Shown here: in pieces, positions 58,261 through 64,000 of the stretch
Layout: every line of letters starts with the position of its first letter
Position numbering within the stretch: the stretch's first letter is position 1
Assembly: GCF_002288925.2 (NCBI RefSeq)
Contig: NW_022098001.1
Location: 15,287,457 to 15,351,456 of the forward strand
Source of the DNA: Delphinapterus leucas
Taxonomy: Eukaryota > Chordata > Mammalia > Artiodactyla > Monodontidae
Direction: 5' to 3'
DNA: 64,000 bases
Position numbers and translations under genes: made by a program
Notes under the pieces: generated by a model
The model's database searches: none
The model's input: only the letters and a program-made list of their open reading frames with translations
Told to the model about the DNA's origin: nothing

Positions 58261-58459
58261 AAACCAGCTAAATTAGAAAATGTTCCTTATCATAACATTA
58301 AAGCCTCCATCTGGTTTAATTAGAAAGCAGGATATTTAACAAAAAAGTCATAAAAGGTCTTGTTAATAATTTTGGCAAATGGGAAATGACAGCTCTCCAG
58401 AGTAGAGGCTATTTAATAAATGATGTCAGGAGAACTTTCTATCCATTTGAAAATAATAA

Positions 58460-59640
58460 AGTTAGACATCTACCTCATACCATAAGCAGAATACAACTGC
58501 ATAAAATGAAATATTTAAAATATTAAAAAATCATACAAACACTGGAAGAAAATATAAGCAAATAATTATATAATCTTGGGGATGAAAACTCCTTTCTAAG
58601 CATGACACCAAGGCAGAAATCAAAAAGGAGAAGATCAATAGATCTGGCAGCAAGAATAAGACTTTAAGGTGGTAAAAACATACCATAAGCAGCAAAATGG
58701 GAAAATATATTTGCAACAGATCTTCTCTTTAATATAATGGGTTAATATTCTCAATATAAAGAATATTTACAAATTAATAAGAAAAATGCCAACACTCAAT
58801 AAAAATATAGGCTAAGGTCAAATGTGAGTAATTTACTAAAGAAAAATGTGTCATTAAATATATGAAAAAATACTCTGCCTCAACAGTAGTAACTGTAGCA
58901 AATTAAGATGATACTGATTTTTCACCTATTAGATTATTTTATTATTAAAAATACTACTACTCGTCATTGTTACATTGGTGTGCTCACGTAAGGTTCTGCA
59001 GAAATGTTAACTAGTTAAAGCTTTGTGGACAGAAGTTAAAAACAGCTATCCAAATTGAAAGTGTGTATGCTCTTTGAATGAGAATGCCACTTCTAGTAAT
59101 TTATCCCAAGAGAATAACTGGACCAGAAAAAAGGCTGATGTTTAATGATGCAACGAGATCTATAATTGCAAAAATAATCTAGATGTCCATCGATGAGGGC
59201 TGGTTAAATAAACTGATATATCCATATAGCAAAATGCTATATGAGGGTGCCATTACGGACAATATGGATCTTTGTTTCCTCAGCACAAATATATCCATGA
59301 TATATTAAATTTTAAAAAGATGCTACATATAGTGTGGCCCCATTTAAATAAAACTGTATAGTGGTAATAATATTACCTTTCTCATAGGATACTGTGAGGA
59401 GGAAATGAGTTAATCCATATAAAATGCTTAGAATGTGTGACATAGTTAATGTCTAAGAAATATTTGTTGTTATTATTCTTATTAGTATATTTCTTGAGTA
59501 TATTTCATAGAAAGAAAGTCTGGAAGGATAGAAACCAAAACGGCTTATTTCTGAGCAGTGGAATTATTACATTTTTCTCAATAATTTTATGAAAAAAAGT
59601 CATGGTGATTTCATATTTATTTATAAGAAAAATAAAGTTA
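58460..59640 (+). mobile_element. old L1 3' region
   Basis: Diverged L1 ORF2 C-terminal and 3' UTR text ('gatgtccatcgatgagggctgg', 'gtggccccatttaaataaaac' type phrases). No intact frame. In the large CIBAR1 intron. A MIR-like piece overlaps near 59360-59480. Confidence 0.6.
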
Positions 59641-60499
59641 CTAAAAATTAAGTTTTGAAGCTATTTCTGGCTCACGTCAGCGACTTTACCAATACTGAAT
59701 TCCTGTCCCTATCTGTTCCAGGAGTGACCCCTGGTCAAGATCGTTTTCATAGGTCAGAAATTCCCTTGACACCATATAACTGATGACTTTTTCCATTACA
59801 TGGGAAACAAATAGGATTGTGAGTTTTCTTCCACATTCTATACAACTAAGTTCATACCAGCTTTTCCCAGAAAGACAGATTCTTTGCAAGGTTCCTATCA
59901 AAAGTCTTTTCCTAAAAATTGTGCTACCTTACTAATTAATACTGCTGCTAAAATTCAGATGGACTTGTCAATTAAACCCCACCTCAAACACAGTTAATAC
60001 AGTTATGAGCAGTGCTCACTACTGCCAATCATTTCTACCCCCAGGGAGGTTAAAGAAAGACCCAGAAGCTCTGCCTCCATCTGAAGCAGTAGCCTGATAA
60101 CAGGTACAATAAGAATGTTCTTAAAAAAAAAAATGTTTTGTGTCTGATTCTCCCAAAACATGAGCGGGATCAACAGTTTTGACTTTTCCAAGAATTTATC
60201 TCACAAACAGAGGTGTTTGTCAGTGGTAAAATCAACATGGCAATATCTGAATATTGTTTTTGTTAGAAATAAGGGGGTGGTAAAGTAACCCTTCTGACTG
60301 ATTTTCGAGGCTTTTGGGTACAGGATCTGTGCATCCCTCTTTATCATAAAACATCTCAAATGAGGCCTAACTTGGAAAAGGAACAATTTGACAGTAAGGA
60401 GGAAAGACATACAGAACAGAGATTCATAACCTTAACAGACCCTGGTATTAATCTCTGGAACTCATATTTCTGGGAGTTTGCTAGAGTCATGGGGGCCTG

Positions 60500-62415
60500 T
60501 ATTAAAAGTGTACACTTTCACAGATGACATGATCTTGTACGTAGAAAATCTTGAGGAATCTGCAAAAAACTATCAGACCTAATAAATGAGTTTTGCAAGG
60601 TTGCAAGATATAAGATCAATGCACAAAAATCAACGGTATTTCTGTGCACTTGCAATGAACAACTGGAATGAAATCAAGTAAACAATTCCATTTACAGTAG
60701 CATCAATAATCATAAAATACTTTGGAAAGAGTTAAAGAAAAGCACAAAACCTACACTTTGAAACTTATAAACATTGTTAAAAGAAATTAAGGATGATTTA
60801 AATAAATGGAAAACCAGCCCATGTTCATGGATTGGAAGAATTAATCTTAAGATGGCAGTACTCCTCAAATTGACCTACAGATTTGATGCAATCCCTGTCA
60901 GCATCCCAGCTGACTTGTAGAAACTGACAAGCTGATTCTAAAATTCATACCAAATTACAACAGATCCAGAATAGCAAAAACAATCTTAAAAAGGAACAAA
61001 ATAGAACTCACACACCCTGATTTTAAAAGTTACTACAAAGCACTGTTAATTAATCAGGACAGTGTGGTACTGGCATAAGGATAGACATAGATCAATAAGA
61101 ATGGGAGTTCAGAAACAAAACCACATCAACTGATTTTCAACAAAAGTGCCTAGACTTCAATGAGAAAAGAACAGTCTCTTCAATAAATGGTGCTGGAACA
61201 ACTGGATAGTCAGTCACTTGCAAAAGAATGGGGTTTAACACCTTCAGCTCACATGATACACGAAAATTAAATGCATAAAAGACTTAACAATGAAAACTAT
61301 AAAAGTGTTAGAAGAAAACATAGGGATAAATATTTATAATCTCAGATTTGGCAATGGATCCTTAGATATGACACTAAAAGCACAAGCAACAAAAGAAAAA
61401 GATAAATTGGACTTCATCAAAATTAAAAAGCTTTGTGCTTCAAGGGACACCATCAAGATAGTGAAAAGAACTCACAGAATGGAAGAAAATAACTGCAAAA
61501 CATATCTGATAAGGGATCTGTATCCAGAATATATAAAGAACTCTTAAAATGCAATAAAAAACGATAACCCAATTAAAAGATCTGAATAGACACTTTTTTC
61601 AAAAAAGATATACAAATGGCCATAAGCATCAGCAGGAAAATGCAAATCAAAACCACAATAAGGTACCACTCTACATCCACTAGGACGGCTATAATGAAAA
61701 AGTCTGATGAACAACAAGTATTGGTGAGGATGCAGAGAAACTGGAACCCTCATATACTACTGGTGGGGAAATACAATGGCACAGCCACTTTGGAAAACAG
61801 TCCGGCAGTTTCTCACATAATTAAAGACAGAGTTACCATATGAACCAGCAATTCAACAGGTTATATGGTTGAACTGAAATGAAATGTCCAAGAGAAATGA
61901 AAATATGTCTATACAAAAACTTGTCCATGAATGTTTATATCATTAATCATAATAGCCAAAAGGTAGAAACAATCCGAAAGTCCATCAACTGATGAAAAGA
62001 TAAACATAATGTGCTTAATATCCATACAATGGAATATTATTCCACCATAAAAAGGAATGAGATACTGATACATACTACACTATGGCTAAACCCTGAAAGC
62101 ATGCTAAGTGAAAGAAGCCAGTTACAAAAGCCATGTATTTTATGATTCCATTCATATGAAATGTATGTTCAGAATAGCCAAATCCAAAGAGACGTGAGAT
62201 TAGTGATGGTTGCTTAGGCTGGGGGTGAGGGCTGGGGGAGCAGGAAGGTAAAAGTTAAAGTGTACTAGGCCTCACTTTGAGATGATAAAAATGTTCTAAA
62301 ATTGAGTGATGATGGTTGTACATATCTGAACACACTAAAAACCACTGAGCTGTACATTTTAAATAGGAGAATTGTATGGTATATGAATTCTCTCTCCATT
62401 TTTAAAAAAGTAGGT
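60500..62415 (+). mobile_element. L1M/L1MB-type LINE, 5'-truncated
   Basis: Starts in the reverse-transcriptase part of ORF2 and runs through the ORF2 C terminus (LDFIKIKKLCASRDTIKIVK at about 61400) to the 3' UTR ('ctaaaattgagtgatgatgg', 'ctgtacattttaaat'). Frames are broken by stops and shifts, so it is a dead copy. Confidence 0.85.
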
Positions 62416-63649
62416 TTTTCCTGTCTTCTTTTTTTGTGACCACCACAAGACTTCCCTCTTCCAGGGTCATGATATAGCAGGCCAAGAGAGAAGCTTGGAA
62501 GCCCTTTTCTTCTCTGTGCACCATCCACTGTGCAGTCCCTTACTCCATGTCCTACTGCTTCAGGAAATCCCAGGTCGTAGGAATTGTAATTGGGAATTCT
62601 GCACTCACTGTCTCTGCCCGTTTTGTAATTGGTGATGCTCATGGGATTAAAAACACCTGTAGAGTTGGCCAGCATGCAGATGGAACACTGAAGTGAGCCT
62701 AAAGATCAGAGACACAGATTGCCATGTGTAAAAGAGAAGTTTTTAGGCATGAAGAACAGTGGTAAAGTGAGGAATCAGGCTCCCAAGTCACTAAAGAAGC
62801 CCTTACTTAGGTGGCAATGAATCAGACATACCTCACAAGTGTCCAATCTCATTTTTCAGATTAAAGCCAATTATTTTAATCTTCCTTCCCTTCTCCCTCA
62901 ATTTGAGAGAGGATGTCAGCAGTTGTAAAATGTAATGCCCTGCCCACACTCTTCTATGTCGGTAAAAGGGTTTGTCTCAGGGCAGCTCCTGAGGTGCTCT
63001 TCCTGAGTAGCAATCTACACAGCAGGGTGCAGAGTGAATTGAAAGGCTTACATTTTTTAAAAAATTTTTTTAATCTTCAGGACCAAAGTAGAGACGTTTG
63101 AGCCTGGCTATCAGAAAAATCAAAGTTCTGAAATCCTATGAAACTATGATAGGAAATTAAAAAAAAATAAAAGGGCAAATGAATGTTGTTTCATGGATTG
63201 TAGAGAGAAATGATACAATTAAGTGGCAGATAATGCCTATTTTATTGATAAGAACGTAACTTTTGAAGGCAGGATATTTTCTTTGTTAATAAGTTATTAA
63301 AATGACAAAAAATACTTTTCTTTAAAAGCTGTTCCAGGAAAATTTGCAGTGAGCCAAAAGGCATCCTTAGATGACTTGTTTTAAAGGCCATAAACGTGAT
63401 CATAAGTAATCCTCCAAATCTTTCCAAGATGCCTATGAGAAAGTCACTGAAGACCTTCTCAAGTCCATGATCCTGAATATCTACTGATGTGTTATAATAA
63501 GTCAATTCTTGTGATACCATACCATGGTGGATGCAAGTTTATGTGGTTAGCTACTCTTAATTATTTGATAATATGTACGTATTAGAAACCTATAAGCTAT
63601 AAAAATTAGTGATAGTGTATCATAATGGAAAGCACAGATTTTTAAAATA

Positions 63650-63860
63650 CATTAATTGGTTTATAGTTCAGACTTTTGGCTATGATACTTCAGAAAGGTT
63701 ACTTTATATCTCTGCTTAATTTTTTTTTTTTTACATAATATATGATAACACCACCTCACTTTCATGGGGTTGCTGTAAAGATTAAAAGATAATTTATGTA
63801 AAGTGCCTGGAGCCGTACCTGATACATAAAAACATAATAAATGTCATTTTTCTGTGATTA
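63650..63860 (+). mobile_element. MIR SINE
   Basis: MIR text ('ttcatggggttgctgtaaag', 'taaagtgcctggagccg'). Confidence 0.6.
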
Positions 63861-64000
63861 ACACTATTTGTAATAACATTTGAATATCTGGCCTTTGGTT
63901 GGGAATGGAGCCCCTTTAAATACCATTGTTTCCATAAGAAAATAATATTTGATATGTTTCTGTTTACATCTTTTTCACACAGACTATTTATGGACTCAAA

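Larger units (their letters stand above)
55253..64000. other. large CIBAR1 intron (partial)
   Basis: No further CIBAR1 exon was recognised; the preceding exon (end of the BAR helices) should lie to the right of the window. Mostly old L1 relics and MIRs; 55253-57800 shows nothing I can name. Confidence 0.55.

Noticed and set aside
61290..61843. Plus-strand frames resembling a protein
   Set aside because: Degenerate L1 ORF2 C terminus, interrupted by stops and frameshifts.
62265..62675. 136-codon minus-strand frame
   Set aside because: It overlaps the L1 3' end and adjoining unassigned sequence; no recognised domain or splice context.

Overview
The window is nuclear genomic DNA from a mammal, most likely a cetacean. 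Genes have short exons split by long AT-rich introns with GT-AG splice sites, and there are two CpG-island promoters. The intergenic and intronic DNA holds L1, L2, MIR and DNA-transposon relics. At least eleven tRNA-derived CHR-type SINEs, in both orientations and often with clear target-site duplications, point to the Cetacea/hippo/ruminant group. No ruminant-specific BovB-type sequence was noticed. The species itself cannot be read from the sequence.

Layout. Positions 1-22077, minus strand: 5' half of TMEM67 (meckelin), exons 1-15, encoding signal peptide and ectodomain (526 codons); the rest lies left of position 1. Its CpG-rich promoter (about 21840-22330) carries a perfect RFX X-box, a CCAAT box and an ETS site. 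Positions 22330-35600: intergenic, holding L2, MIR, a reversed L1 3' end and one CHR SINE. Positions about 35600-43404, plus strand: RBM12B, with a CpG-island promoter, one or two untranslated exons and a single coding exon (994 aa: four N-terminal RRMs, an approximately 37-copy 8-residue repeat, a C-terminal RRM). Positions 43405-48138: RBM12B 3' UTR and intergenic DNA. Positions 48139-64000, minus strand: the last three coding exons of CIBAR1 (FAM92A); upstream exons lie beyond position 64000, and the large intron holds two L1 relics.

The order TMEM67 - RBM12B - CIBAR1, with RBM12B and TMEM67 divergent and CIBAR1 convergent with RBM12B, matches the human 8q22.1 arrangement as I remember it. 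TMEM67 (ciliary transition zone) and CIBAR1 (ciliary base/BAR protein) both serve cilia and flank an RNA-binding protein gene.

No undescribed system was found. The most useful observations are: a second, decayed copy of TMEM67 exon 12 in intron 13 with intact-looking splice sites and the same 157-bp length; a perfect X-box in the TMEM67 promoter; a probable assembly artefact in which one SINE is split by a 100-N gap with 133 bp repeated on both sides; and a likely shortened CIBAR1 C terminus.
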